64,000 bases of DNA from the NCBI GenBank assembly GCA_035505655.1, contig DATJQP010000105.1, positions 1 through 64,000 on the forward strand, read 5' to 3'. The translations under genes were made by a program, and so were the position numbers. The notes under the pieces were generated by a model. The model made no database searches and was not told the DNA's origin. It saw nothing but the letters and a program-made list of their open reading frames with translations. This DNA is from JAGVPT01 sp035505655. Its GTDB lineage: Bacteria > Bacteroidota > Ignavibacteria > UBA10030 > UBA8401. Shown piece after piece: positions 25,496 to 33,601 of the stretch (position 1 is its first letter; the number at the start of each line of letters is the position of its first letter).

Positions 25496-26059
25496 TTATG
25501 AATGTTGATGTTTACGAAAACAGTCTGAGATATGGTCGTCCACCATGCCGACCGCCTGCATGAGCGCGTAACAGATCGTCGATCCGACGAAGGTGAAGCC
25601 TCTTTTCTTGAGTTCTTTGCTCATGGCATCCGACTCCGGAGTTCTGGCCGGTATCTCTTTGAGACTCTTGCGCTCATTGCGCCGCGGCCTGCCTCCAACA
25701 AACTGCCAGAGATAGGCGTCGAAACTGCCGAACTCCTTTTTTACCGCGAGAAATGCCCTCGCATTCTTGACCGTCCCCTCGACCTTCAGACGATTGCGGA
25801 CGATCCCTTCGTTCGCGAGGAGCGATCTGACCTTTCTTCCGTCGTAGCGCGCGATCTTCTTCGCGTCGAAGTTGTCGAACGCTTTTCTGTAGTTCTCTCT
25901 TTTCCGGAGGATCGTAATCCAGCTGAGGCCCGCCTGAGCCCCTTCGAGGATGAGCATCTCGAAAAGCTTCCGGTCGTCATGGACCGGGACGCCCCATTCC
26001 TCGTCGTGATACTTGATGTAGAGCGGATCCGTTCCGCTCCAGCCGCATCGTTCTGGCAT
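25496..26059 (-). CDS. tag: DNA-3-methyladenine glycosylase I
   Basis: A 187-residue constitutive glycosylase that removes 3-methyladenine from alkylated DNA. The N terminus RCGWSGTDPLYIKYHDEEWG is diagnostic, followed by LILEGAQAGLSWITILRKRE and GFTFVGSTICYALMQAVGMVDDH. Zn-ligand positions (an early Cys, and His/Cys near the C terminus: DHISDCFRKH) are present. It overlaps the ridA stop by one base (TAATG). A repair gene has been inserted into the leucine genes without breaking their co-orientation. Confidence 0.95.
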   Translation of the reverse strand: MPERCGWSGTDPLYIKYHDEEWGVPVHDDRKLFEMLILEGAQAGLSWITILRKRENYRKAFDNFDAKKIARYDGRKVRSLLANEGIVRNRLKVEGTVKNARAFLAVKKEFGSFDAYLWQFVGGRPRRNERKSLKEIPARTPESDAMSKELKKRGFTFVGSTICYALMQAVGMVDDHISDCFRKHQHS

Positions 26060-26457
26060 TACGATCCTGTCGTTGGCACTACGGCGTCGGCCTCGATTTC
26101 CACCAACATCTCCGGAGAAACCAGTTTATTTACTTCGACCATCGTCGCCGCGGGGCGGATCTCCTTGAAGAACTCCCCGTGAGCCTTTCCCACCTTCTCC
26201 CAGTCGTCCATGTTGACGACGAAGGTCCGCGTTCGGACGACATCCTCGAGGCGAGCACCGGCTTTCTTCAATGCCGTGGCGATGTTTCTGATCGCCTGCA
26301 CAGACTGCGCGTACGCGTCGCCGACACCGACGATTTTTCCGTTCTCGTCGGTCGCCGTTGTCCCTGAGACAAAGATCATGTCACCGACCCGGACGGCCCG
26401 CGAGTAGCCGACAACGGGTTCCCAGGGAGTTCCGGAGGTAATGAGCGTTCGTTTCAT
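26059..26457 (-). CDS. RidA family enamine/imine deaminase
   Basis: A 132-residue trimeric YjgF/YER057c/UK114 protein. Visible motifs are GYSRAVRVGDMIFVSGTTAT, GVGDAYAQSVQAIRNIATAL, and the conserved RTRTFVVNMDDWEKVG with the Arg near residue 98. RidA proteins hydrolyse reactive 2-aminoacrylate-type enamines from PLP enzymes and protect branched-chain aminotransferase. That role fits its place among Ile/Leu/Thr genes. It starts three bases after the amidase stop codon and overlaps tag. Confidence 0.85.
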   Translation of the reverse strand: MKRTLITSGTPWEPVVGYSRAVRVGDMIFVSGTTATDENGKIVGVGDAYAQSVQAIRNIATALKKAGARLEDVVRTRTFVVNMDDWEKVGKAHGEFFKEIRPAATMVEVNKLVSPEMLVEIEADAVVPTTGS

Positions 26458-26460
26458 CGG

Positions 26461-28125
26461 TCACTCCATTAATTTCGGATGTTTCAGGTGGTAACCGGTT
26501 GCATCCTGGTATCGCTTTGCGACGGCGAGGATTGTCGCTTCATCGAACAATTTTCCAAGAAAGGTGATGCTTGTCGGTGTCCCGTCCTTGGAGAAGCCGC
26601 TCGGCACGACAACGCACGGATGCCCCGTCAGGTTCGTGAGGAGCGAGTTGTCTCCTTCAAACGGAGGTGCGACGATGACATCGATCCGCGACATCAGCTC
26701 GGCCATCCGCTGGATCGCGAGATATCTGATCCTGTTCGCCTGGATGTACTCCACGGCGGGGATGAATCGCGAAGAGCGGAAAACGTTGGGCCAGGCATCC
26801 TTGATCTGCCGGACGAGGAGGTCGTCCTTCCCGCTCCTCGTCAACTCATCGAATTGCGCCCCTGCCTCGGCATTCACGATGATCGAGAGATCCCCGATCG
26901 GAAGGTCCGGGAGTGTCACCGGGATGAGCGTCGCGCCAAGGCGCCGGAGAACGGCAAATGCCGAATCATTGTTTTCCCTGTTCGTCTTCACGCTGTCGAA
27001 ATCGTTCTTCAGGTAACCGATCCGGAGCGAGCGGAGGTCGACCTTCGGGTTATAGTTGAACGGAAGATCGTAGAGCATCTGGTCCTTCCCGTCCGGGCCC
27101 TCGATGGCGTTGAACACGAGCGCACAATCTTCGACCGTCCTGCAGATCGGTCCGATCTTGTCCATCGACCAGGCGAGCGCCATGGCGCCGGTGCGGCTCA
27201 CCCGCCCGTACGTCGGCCGCAGACCTGTTGTGCCGCAGACGGAGGAGGGGGAAACGATGGAGCCCCAGGTCTCGGTGCCGATGGCGAATGCCACGAGCCC
27301 CGCCGACGTCGCCGCCGCAGAGCCGGCCGAAGAACCGCTCGAACCTTCGTTGTAGTTCCACGGGTTCCGGGTCATCCCTCCGAACCAATATTCATCCATC
27401 GCCAGTTCGCCCATTGACAGCTTCGCGACAAGGACGGCCCCCGCTTCTTCGAGCCGCTTCACCACCGAGGCATCTTCATCGATAAACTGATCCTTGTAAG
27501 GGGCGGCCCCCCATGTTGTCCTGTATCCCTTTGTCGAAAGGAGATCCTTCACGCCGTACGGGATCCCGTGGAGCGGTCCGCGGTATTTGCCGGCCGCGAT
27601 CTCGGCATCCGCGCGCCGCGCTTGCCGGACTGCCAGACTTTCGGTGAGCGTGACGACGCATTCGAGCTTCGGCCCGTACCGTTTCAGCCGTCCGAGGTAC
27701 ATCCTCGTGAGCTCTTCGGAGGTCACCTTTCTCGTCCGCAGAAGTTCGGCGAGATCACCCACCGACCAGAATGCAAGGTCCTCCAGGTTTGCCGGGACGA
27801 CAACTTTTCGCGGAGGAGTTGCGACAAACTTTTTCCGGACCGTGCTGAACTTCATCCCGGCGGGGATCGGGTTGAAGATCAACGCGGGCGGAACATTATT
27901 CGCAAGGTTCACCTTACGGAGGTGCTCATAGCTTGACAGTTGGTCCTTCAGGGCGTCGAGCATCGAATCCCGTTTGGCGTCCGTGAAGGTGAGACCGATG
28001 AGCTTTTCGGCCCCTGAGACCGCCTCCCGAGTCACCGGCGAAAGCGCCTGTTCTCCGACAACCGCGCCAAGCAGAAAGCATCCTACTCCCGCCGCTAGCA
28101 TCACAAAGATCCTATTTTTCTTCAT
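26461..28125 (-). CDS. exported amidase-signature family hydrolase
   Basis: A 554-residue protein. Residues 1-23 are a signal peptide or anchor (MKKNRIFVMLAAGVGCFLLG). The amidase-signature core has the catalytic Lys in GIPYGVKDLLSTKG, the cis-Ser in EGSSGSSAGSAAATSAGL and the nucleophile region in GTETWGSIVSPSSVCG. It resembles GatA-like amidases but is exported, so it is not a tRNA amidotransferase subunit. ATG 28125 has a GGAAAG ribosome site; ATG 28140 is possible but less well placed. The substrate is unknown. Confidence 0.88.
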   Translation of the reverse strand: MKKNRIFVMLAAGVGCFLLGAVVGEQALSPVTREAVSGAEKLIGLTFTDAKRDSMLDALKDQLSSYEHLRKVNLANNVPPALIFNPIPAGMKFSTVRKKFVATPPRKVVVPANLEDLAFWSVGDLAELLRTRKVTSEELTRMYLGRLKRYGPKLECVVTLTESLAVRQARRADAEIAAGKYRGPLHGIPYGVKDLLSTKGYRTTWGAAPYKDQFIDEDASVVKRLEEAGAVLVAKLSMGELAMDEYWFGGMTRNPWNYNEGSSGSSAGSAAATSAGLVAFAIGTETWGSIVSPSSVCGTTGLRPTYGRVSRTGAMALAWSMDKIGPICRTVEDCALVFNAIEGPDGKDQMLYDLPFNYNPKVDLRSLRIGYLKNDFDSVKTNRENNDSAFAVLRRLGATLIPVTLPDLPIGDLSIIVNAEAGAQFDELTRSGKDDLLVRQIKDAWPNVFRSSRFIPAVEYIQANRIRYLAIQRMAELMSRIDVIVAPPFEGDNSLLTNLTGHPCVVVPSGFSKDGTPTSITFLGKLFDEATILAVAKRYQDATGYHLKHPKLME

Positions 28126-28367
28126 TCGATGGCTTTCCATCCGTCATTCGATAGATATCACGTCCCTCCCGCATCACTTGCCCAACCCGGCGCACAATCA
28201 ACTCCTCGTCACACCATCTTTTCTCTTCTCGCTTAAATCTTATATCTAAATAGAAGCTCTCGAGAATGACGATGCTCGATTGCTTATCACCCTGGCGCAT
28301 TCTTGGTGGGCACCCAGACCGAACGCTCCCCGCCGTCTCTTCTCTCTTCTCACTTCTCTCTTGTTTC

Positions 28368-28919
28368 TTATCTTTTGTATCTTCCCATCAACACCCCTTC
28401 CGCCACCACATGCCCCTCCATCGCCCGAAGGAGCTGTGCCTTCGTCGCACCGCTTTCAAGGTTCACCGCCTTGTCAAGAGCATAGACCTTAAAGTAGTAG
28501 CGGTGTACTCCTCCGGGAGGACAGGGTCCGTCGTATCCGATCTCGTGGGAATCGTTGATCCCCTGCCGGGAGCCGTCGGGGAGGTTTGATTTGTGGGAGA
28601 AATTCTCCGCGAGTCCCTTTGTCGAGGCGGGAACGTTGAAGAGTACCCAATGGACCCAGGTTCCACGGGGAGCATCCGGATCATCGCAAATCAGGACGAT
28701 GACTTTGGCCGTGGCTGGAACGCCGCTCCATTCAACGGCGGGCGACACGTTTTCCCCGTCGCAGGTAAATTTCTTGGGGATGAACTCTCCCTCCTTGAAT
28801 GCCGGGCTCGTTACTTTGATTTCCATAATTGTGTCTCCTTTCACAGCCGCCCCCGGAGCGGAATAAACGACTCCGGCGGCGAAAATCGCAAAGCTCAGTG
28901 CCGAGACGAATCTCTTCAT
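28368..28919 (-). CDS. exported YbhB/YbcL (PEBP-like) protein
   Basis: A 183-residue phosphatidylethanolamine-binding-like protein with a signal peptide (MKRFVSALSFAIFAAGVVYSA). Family motifs are FIPKKFTCDGENVSPAVEWS, VLICDDPDAPRGTWVHWVLF and IGYDGPCPPGGVHRYYFKVYALD. The ligand is an anionic small molecule or phospholipid; the physiological role in bacteria is unclear. ATG 28919 begins the signal peptide; the longer start at 28943 adds eight polar residues. The gap towards the amidase (28141-28367) holds pyrimidine-rich low-complexity DNA. Confidence 0.88.
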   Translation of the reverse strand: MKRFVSALSFAIFAAGVVYSAPGAAVKGDTIMEIKVTSPAFKEGEFIPKKFTCDGENVSPAVEWSGVPATAKVIVLICDDPDAPRGTWVHWVLFNVPASTKGLAENFSHKSNLPDGSRQGINDSHEIGYDGPCPPGGVHRYYFKVYALDKAVNLESGATKAQLLRAMEGHVVAEGVLMGRYKR

Positions 28920-29101
28920 GACAATGGTGTCCCGTCTGTTCATTTGAAGATTCAGTGATATCCCGGAATATCAGGAAACCGGTGAGGAATCCTTCAAACG
29001 ACCTGCGACAGCGGTGCCGGGCAACCTGCCGCCGACGGCACAAATATCACCGTGTTCGCGGACAAAAGCAACGGACTGCCGTCACGAGAAGTGTTACAGT
29101 C

Positions 29102-29133
29102 TGGATGCTCAACGAGTCGAGTCTTCGACCCGC
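29102..29133. repeat. dispersed 32-bp repeat, copy 2
   Basis: It matches 4547-4578 in the same orientation at 31 of 32 positions, with a shared core beginning CTCAACGAGTCGAGTCTTCG. It lies downstream of ppc. Confidence 0.7.
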
Positions 29134-29193
29134 TAATCACAAAGTGATACATTCGGCAAAATCCGCGGGCATGACGAGTGCTGGAGTATCGTC

Positions 29194-29218
29194 ATTCCCG
29201 AACGTTTTTATCGGGAAT
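29194..29218. repeat. inverted repeat downstream of ppc
   Basis: ATTCCCGA and TCGGGAAT are perfect inverted 8-mers around a 9-base T-rich loop. Preceded by GTC and followed by CCA, this has the look of a common dispersed palindrome; it could act as a transcript 3' end for ppc. Confidence 0.45.
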
Positions 29219-29277
29219 CCATCTGTGGGGATCGCGAGCAATCCAAATTGTAACGCTACCCCGCCCCGGCTCTTGTC

Positions 29278-32073
29278 CTACCCAGTGTTGCGCAAACCGG
29301 CGGCCACACCATTAATGCTCAGGAAAATGTTCTGCTCGAGCTCACCCCGCTCCGCTTCACCGGGTTCGTTTTTCTGGAGCCGACGGAGCAGCTCGACCTG
29401 GATGTAGCTCAGCGGATCGACATAAGGATTCCGGAGCTGGATCGAACGCTGAAGCATCCCGTTTTCCTCAAGGATCTCTTCCTGATCGGTGATGAGGAGG
29501 ATCATCGCGCGGGTCAGGTCATACCGGGATTTCAACTCCCGGTAGGTTGACTTCCCCAGGATCACCGGCTCGACAAGGGCGGCGTACTCCTTCGAGATGT
29601 CGAAGTCTGCCTTCGCGAGAATCATCTGCATGTTATCGATGAGCGAGCGGAACGTCTGCCAGCGCCTGTACATCTGCCTCAGGAGCTTCAGCCGCTTCGG
29701 ATCGGGCTTCGAGGGCTTCAGGAAGAGATATGCCCGCAACCCCTCGCCGGCTCCGAGCCATCCCGGCAAAACGTGGCGGCTTTGCATCCAGCCAAAGGTC
29801 CACGGTATGGCTCGGAGGTCTTCAATGCGTTCCGAATCGACCCGCTTGGACGGCCGGGATCCGATCTGCATTTTCATGATCTCTTCGATCGGCGTTGCCT
29901 GGGCAAAGTATCGGATGAAGTCGGGCCGGCCGTAGACCACCTCGCGGTACGCCTCGTAGCTGTGGTGGGCAATCTCATCCATCGCCGCGAACCATCGGGT
30001 GCGGTTCTTGTCGAGCGTCGGATTCCGACGAGCCTTCGGTGTATTCCCCATGATCATCGCCGATGTCGTGAGCTCCAGCGAACGCTGTGCGATCGCCGGG
30101 TGCGCGTACTTCAGCGAGATCACCTCCCCCTGCTCCGTGATCTTTATTTTCCCGTTGAGCGAGTGGGCCGGTTGGGAGAGAATTGCCTCGTACTCCGGCC
30201 CGCCACCCCGTCCGACCGTCCCTCCTCTTCCGTGAAAAAACAACCAGTCGACCCCCGCCAACTGCGACGTTTTTGTGAGAAGGCGCTGTGCCTTGTAGAG
30301 GGCCCAATGCGAGCCAACAATGCCTCCCTCTTTCGTGCTGTCGGAGTACCCGATCATGATTTCCTGCCGCCGTTGGCGTGCGTCGAGGTGAGCGCGGTAC
30401 GCTTCGTTCCGATAGAGCCGCTCCATGATGCCGGGGGCCGCGGTGAGGTCGGTCGTCGTTTCGAACAACGGGACGATATCGACCGCACTCCGCATCTCTC
30501 CGAATCCGGCGGCGAAGAGCCCGGTCGACTTCATGAGATAAAGAACTTCGAGAATATCCGCCGCCGATTCGGTCATGCTGATGATGTACGATCCGATCGC
30601 ATGGTCGTCGATCTCGGTCTGAGCCCTCTTCATCTTCCGCAACGTCGCGAGGACCTCGGCGCTTTGCTGCGAGAGTTTCGATTCCTCGAATGTCGGGACT
30701 CCCGCCTTCATGATCTCCCGCGTGAGCGTTTCTTCCCTCTCATCGGGGCCGAGCGCCGTGTACGAAATGTCTCGCTGGCTCAGGATCTCCGCGATCGCCG
30801 CCGTGTGAACGTCCCGGTGCTGCCGGATGTCGAGCGCTGCAAGATGGAACCCGAACGTCTCCACGTTCCGGAGAAGGTCCTTGAGGAGGCCGTTCGCCTG
30901 AAGCGCTCCTTTGTGCGAGCGCAGGCTCCGGTCGATGATGGAAAGGTCTTCGACCATCTCCGAGGAAGAGTGATACATCAACTCGGCATGAGAGGCATCG
31001 TCGTTGGCGTAATCGAGCCTGTACTGCAGCCTCCGGTAGATATACGCCAGCTTTACTCTGTAAATCTCGTCGTCGTTCCGAACCTGAGCCGGGCGCTCGA
31101 GGAATTCCCGGTCCCGCTGGATCGAGCGGATCAGCTCGTCGCTTCCTCCGACAACCTTCACCGACTCGCTGTACTCGACAAAAAGCTCGTCGACGGCCTG
31201 AAGATGAAGCTCAAGGATCGTCCTCGACATCCGTTGAAGCGTCTTCCAGGTCTCGTCGGCGGTGACGAACGGGTTTCCGTCGCGGTCTCCGCCGATCCAC
31301 GAGCCGAAGCGGACGAAAGAAGGGATCGACGACTTCCATCCCGGATAGATCTCCCTTGCCGTATGCTCGAGGTCGCGGTAAAAGTGCGGGATGGTTTTGT
31401 AGAGGATGTTGCGGAAATAATAGACTCCGTTGTAGACTTCGTCGAGGACGGAGATATTATAGGTGCGCGTCTCTTCGGTCTGCCAGAGGCTCGTGATATG
31501 ACGCTTGATCTCCTCCTCGAGCAGCGAGCGTTCCATCCCGGTGATGTTCCCGCGGTCGAACTCCTCGAGCAGTTTCCAGATCCGGGAATGTTTCTCGAGG
31601 ACCGTTCTCCGCGTCGCCTCTGTCGGATGTGCGGTAAAGACCGGAGTGATCGACAGGCGGCCGAAGAGGGCCGCAACTTCTTCTTCGGGAATGTCCAGCT
31701 CCCTGAGCCGCTGGAGCGTCTGACGGAGCGATCCGGGATAGCCGCTTTCGGCGTGGGCGAGGAGGTGGTTGCGGTGGCGCTGGATGCGGTAGTGCTGCTC
31801 CGCGGTGTTCACGAGCTGAAAGTAGGCGGCGAAGGCCCTCAATACTTTCGACATCTGGACCGTGTCGAGTCCCTTGATGACCTTTTTAAGAGCGCGGAGT
31901 GAGGCGGAGTCGCGCTTCTTGCGGAGATCCTTCGCCATGAAGCGGATCTTCTCCTCGAGCTCGTAGATGGCGCTCCCTTCCTGCTCTTCGATCACTTCGC
32001 CGAGCAGGTCGCCGAGCATTCGTATGTTGGTCCGGAGCGGCTTGTCGCGCTCCGAACTTTTCTCACGGGCCAT
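29278..32073 (-). CDS. ppc: phosphoenolpyruvate carboxylase
   Basis: A 931-residue anaplerotic enzyme that makes oxaloacetate from PEP and bicarbonate. Signature motifs: VFTAHPTEATRRTVLEKH near residue 150 (catalytic His), FGSWIGGDRDGNPFVT, IGYSDSTKEGGIVGSHWALY, the active-site loop WLFFHGRGGTVGRGGGP and the conserved C-terminal LRNTG. Full length, with the allosteric elements intact. Placed between leuC and the amidase, it can supply oxaloacetate, and hence aspartate, for the Thr and Ile branches. A terminator lies immediately before its start. Confidence 0.97.
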   Translation of the reverse strand: MAREKSSERDKPLRTNIRMLGDLLGEVIEEQEGSAIYELEEKIRFMAKDLRKKRDSASLRALKKVIKGLDTVQMSKVLRAFAAYFQLVNTAEQHYRIQRHRNHLLAHAESGYPGSLRQTLQRLRELDIPEEEVAALFGRLSITPVFTAHPTEATRRTVLEKHSRIWKLLEEFDRGNITGMERSLLEEEIKRHITSLWQTEETRTYNISVLDEVYNGVYYFRNILYKTIPHFYRDLEHTAREIYPGWKSSIPSFVRFGSWIGGDRDGNPFVTADETWKTLQRMSRTILELHLQAVDELFVEYSESVKVVGGSDELIRSIQRDREFLERPAQVRNDDEIYRVKLAYIYRRLQYRLDYANDDASHAELMYHSSSEMVEDLSIIDRSLRSHKGALQANGLLKDLLRNVETFGFHLAALDIRQHRDVHTAAIAEILSQRDISYTALGPDEREETLTREIMKAGVPTFEESKLSQQSAEVLATLRKMKRAQTEIDDHAIGSYIISMTESAADILEVLYLMKSTGLFAAGFGEMRSAVDIVPLFETTTDLTAAPGIMERLYRNEAYRAHLDARQRRQEIMIGYSDSTKEGGIVGSHWALYKAQRLLTKTSQLAGVDWLFFHGRGGTVGRGGGPEYEAILSQPAHSLNGKIKITEQGEVISLKYAHPAIAQRSLELTTSAMIMGNTPKARRNPTLDKNRTRWFAAMDEIAHHSYEAYREVVYGRPDFIRYFAQATPIEEIMKMQIGSRPSKRVDSERIEDLRAIPWTFGWMQSRHVLPGWLGAGEGLRAYLFLKPSKPDPKRLKLLRQMYRRWQTFRSLIDNMQMILAKADFDISKEYAALVEPVILGKSTYRELKSRYDLTRAMILLITDQEEILEENGMLQRSIQLRNPYVDPLSYIQVELLRRLQKNEPGEAERGELEQNIFLSINGVAAGLRNTG

Positions 32074-32082
32074 GGAATGACA

Positions 32083-32114
32083 AAAAGAAAACTCAGGCGG
32101 AACTCAACCTGAGT
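32083..32114 (-). terminator. intrinsic terminator between leuC and ppc
   Basis: On the minus strand ACTCAGG (32108-32114) and CCTGAGT (32091-32097) form a 7-bp stem with a 10-base loop followed by TTTCTTTTTG. It lies after leuC and only about ten bases before the ppc ATG. It may end the ilv-leu transcript or act as a regulated terminator in the ppc leader. Confidence 0.65.
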
Positions 32115-32170
32115 GTGTTGGTGACCTCTCTCATGTTGTCCCGCCTACACCACAACGCCTCCACGCATCG

Positions 32171-33472
32171 TCAGTTCGCAAAAAACTTCTTCGGATGGGT
32201 GATCACGCCCGTCAGGGCAGACGCGGCCACCGTATACGGTGACGCAAGATAGACCTGCGATTTCTTCGACCCCATTCGTCCGGGAAAGTTTCTGTTCGTC
32301 GAAGAGATGCACACTTCAACGCCGTTGAGGCGGCCGAAGGTGTCCGAGGGACCGCCGAGGCATGCCGCACAGGACGCGTCTCCGATCCTGCAACCGGCCT
32401 CTTCGAGAATCTGCCACACGGTCTTGTCCTTCACCTTCCGCTCCTTCATCTGCTTCGCCACCTCGGTGGTCGCGGGAACGACGAAGGTGTCGATTTTCAC
32501 CCTCTCGCCGTACATCGTCTCCGCGGCGGCGACGAAATCGGAGATCTTTCCGCCGGTGCACGATCCGATGTACGCCCGGTCAAGCTTCGTCCCCGCCACT
32601 TCGCTCACCCTTGCCTTGTTGTCGGGTGAATGCGGTTTTGCCACGAGGGGCTCGATCTCGGAGACCTTGAACCGGTGTTCGCTGTGGAACTTCGCATCCT
32701 TGTCGTTCTGGAACGTCTCAAACGATGCCTTCGTTCTCGCGCGCACGAAGTCGGTCGTCGTTTTGTCGGGGGCGCAGATCCCGTTCTTCCCCCCCGCCTC
32801 GATCACCATGTTGCAGAGGGTCATCCGGCCTTCCATGTCCATCCGGTCGATCGTGTCGCCGGCAAACTCCATCGTACGGTACGTCGCACCATCCACCCCG
32901 ATCTTCCCGATGACCGCGAGAATGAGATCCTTCGCCATGAGATACGGCGGCAGCTCTCCTTCAAAGATGAACCGCATGGTCTCCGGGACTTTCACCCACA
33001 GCTTGCCGGTCCCGAGGATGAACGCCGCATCGGTGTTGCCGATGCCGGTCGCAAACTCGCCGAACGCTCCGGCCGTGCAGGTGTGGGAATCGGTTCCGAA
33101 AAGCACTTCGCCGGGGCGTGTGAAGCCTTCCTCGGGAAGGGCGATATGGCAGACCCCTTTATAGCGGGGAGTATGGACGTCGAAGAAATGCGGAAGGTTC
33201 TGTTCCTTGACGAAATCGCGGAGGATGTCCACGTTCCGGCGGGCATGGGTATCGGCGGTGAAGATATAGTGGTCCGGGATGACAACGACCTTCTCTCTGT
33301 TCCATACTTTTGCCCCGGAGCCGAATTCCTTCTTGAAAATCCCAAACGTCCCCGGCCCGCAGACGTCGTGGGTCATGAGGATGTCGACATCCACCCAGAC
33401 GTTCTCCCCGGGCTTCGCTTCTCTCTTCCCCGAACGCCGTGCAAGAATTTTTTCCGTGATGGTCATTCCCAT
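32171..33472 (-). CDS. leuC: 3-isopropylmalate dehydratase large subunit
   Basis: A 433-residue aconitase-family [4Fe-4S] enzyme subunit, second step of leucine synthesis. Motifs include VDVDILMTHDVCGPG, LFGTDSHTCTAGAFGEFATG, YIGSCTGGKISDFVAAAE and GDASCAACLGGPSD, which carry the three cluster cysteines, then NRNFPGRMGSKKSQVYLASP. The length and sequence match the shorter archaeal/homoaconitase-like LeuC rather than the approximately 466-residue enterobacterial form. ATG 33472 or the in-frame ATG 33466 could be the start; neither has a strong ribosome site. Confidence 0.93.
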   Translation of the reverse strand: MGMTITEKILARRSGKREAKPGENVWVDVDILMTHDVCGPGTFGIFKKEFGSGAKVWNREKVVVIPDHYIFTADTHARRNVDILRDFVKEQNLPHFFDVHTPRYKGVCHIALPEEGFTRPGEVLFGTDSHTCTAGAFGEFATGIGNTDAAFILGTGKLWVKVPETMRFIFEGELPPYLMAKDLILAVIGKIGVDGATYRTMEFAGDTIDRMDMEGRMTLCNMVIEAGGKNGICAPDKTTTDFVRARTKASFETFQNDKDAKFHSEHRFKVSEIEPLVAKPHSPDNKARVSEVAGTKLDRAYIGSCTGGKISDFVAAAETMYGERVKIDTFVVPATTEVAKQMKERKVKDKTVWQILEEAGCRIGDASCAACLGGPSDTFGRLNGVEVCISSTNRNFPGRMGSKKSQVYLASPYTVAASALTGVITHPKKFFAN

Positions 33473-33601
33473 GGCGGTGATGTGAACAATTCACGCCGGT
33501 GATGGAGCCTCAGGCTGACGGCCGTCAATTCCCGATCGTGCTGTTCCTCTCCTTTCTTTGATGGTGAGGGTGAATATGGTTCCTGTTCGATTCGTTGTGC
33601 C

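Larger units (their letters stand above)
28920..29277. other. intergenic region between ppc and the YbhB-like gene
   Basis: About 360 bases without a credible gene. It contains copy 2 of the 32-bp repeat (29102-29133) and the inverted repeat 29194-29218. No ribosome site plus ORF combination is convincing on either strand. Confidence 0.6.

Noticed and set aside
29773..31902. 709-residue plus-strand ORF opposite ppc
   Set aside because: Antisense to intact ppc; a composition artefact.
33473..33601. Possible leucine leader in front of leuC
   Set aside because: I looked for a Leu-rich short ORF and terminator in the leuA-leuC gap and found neither.
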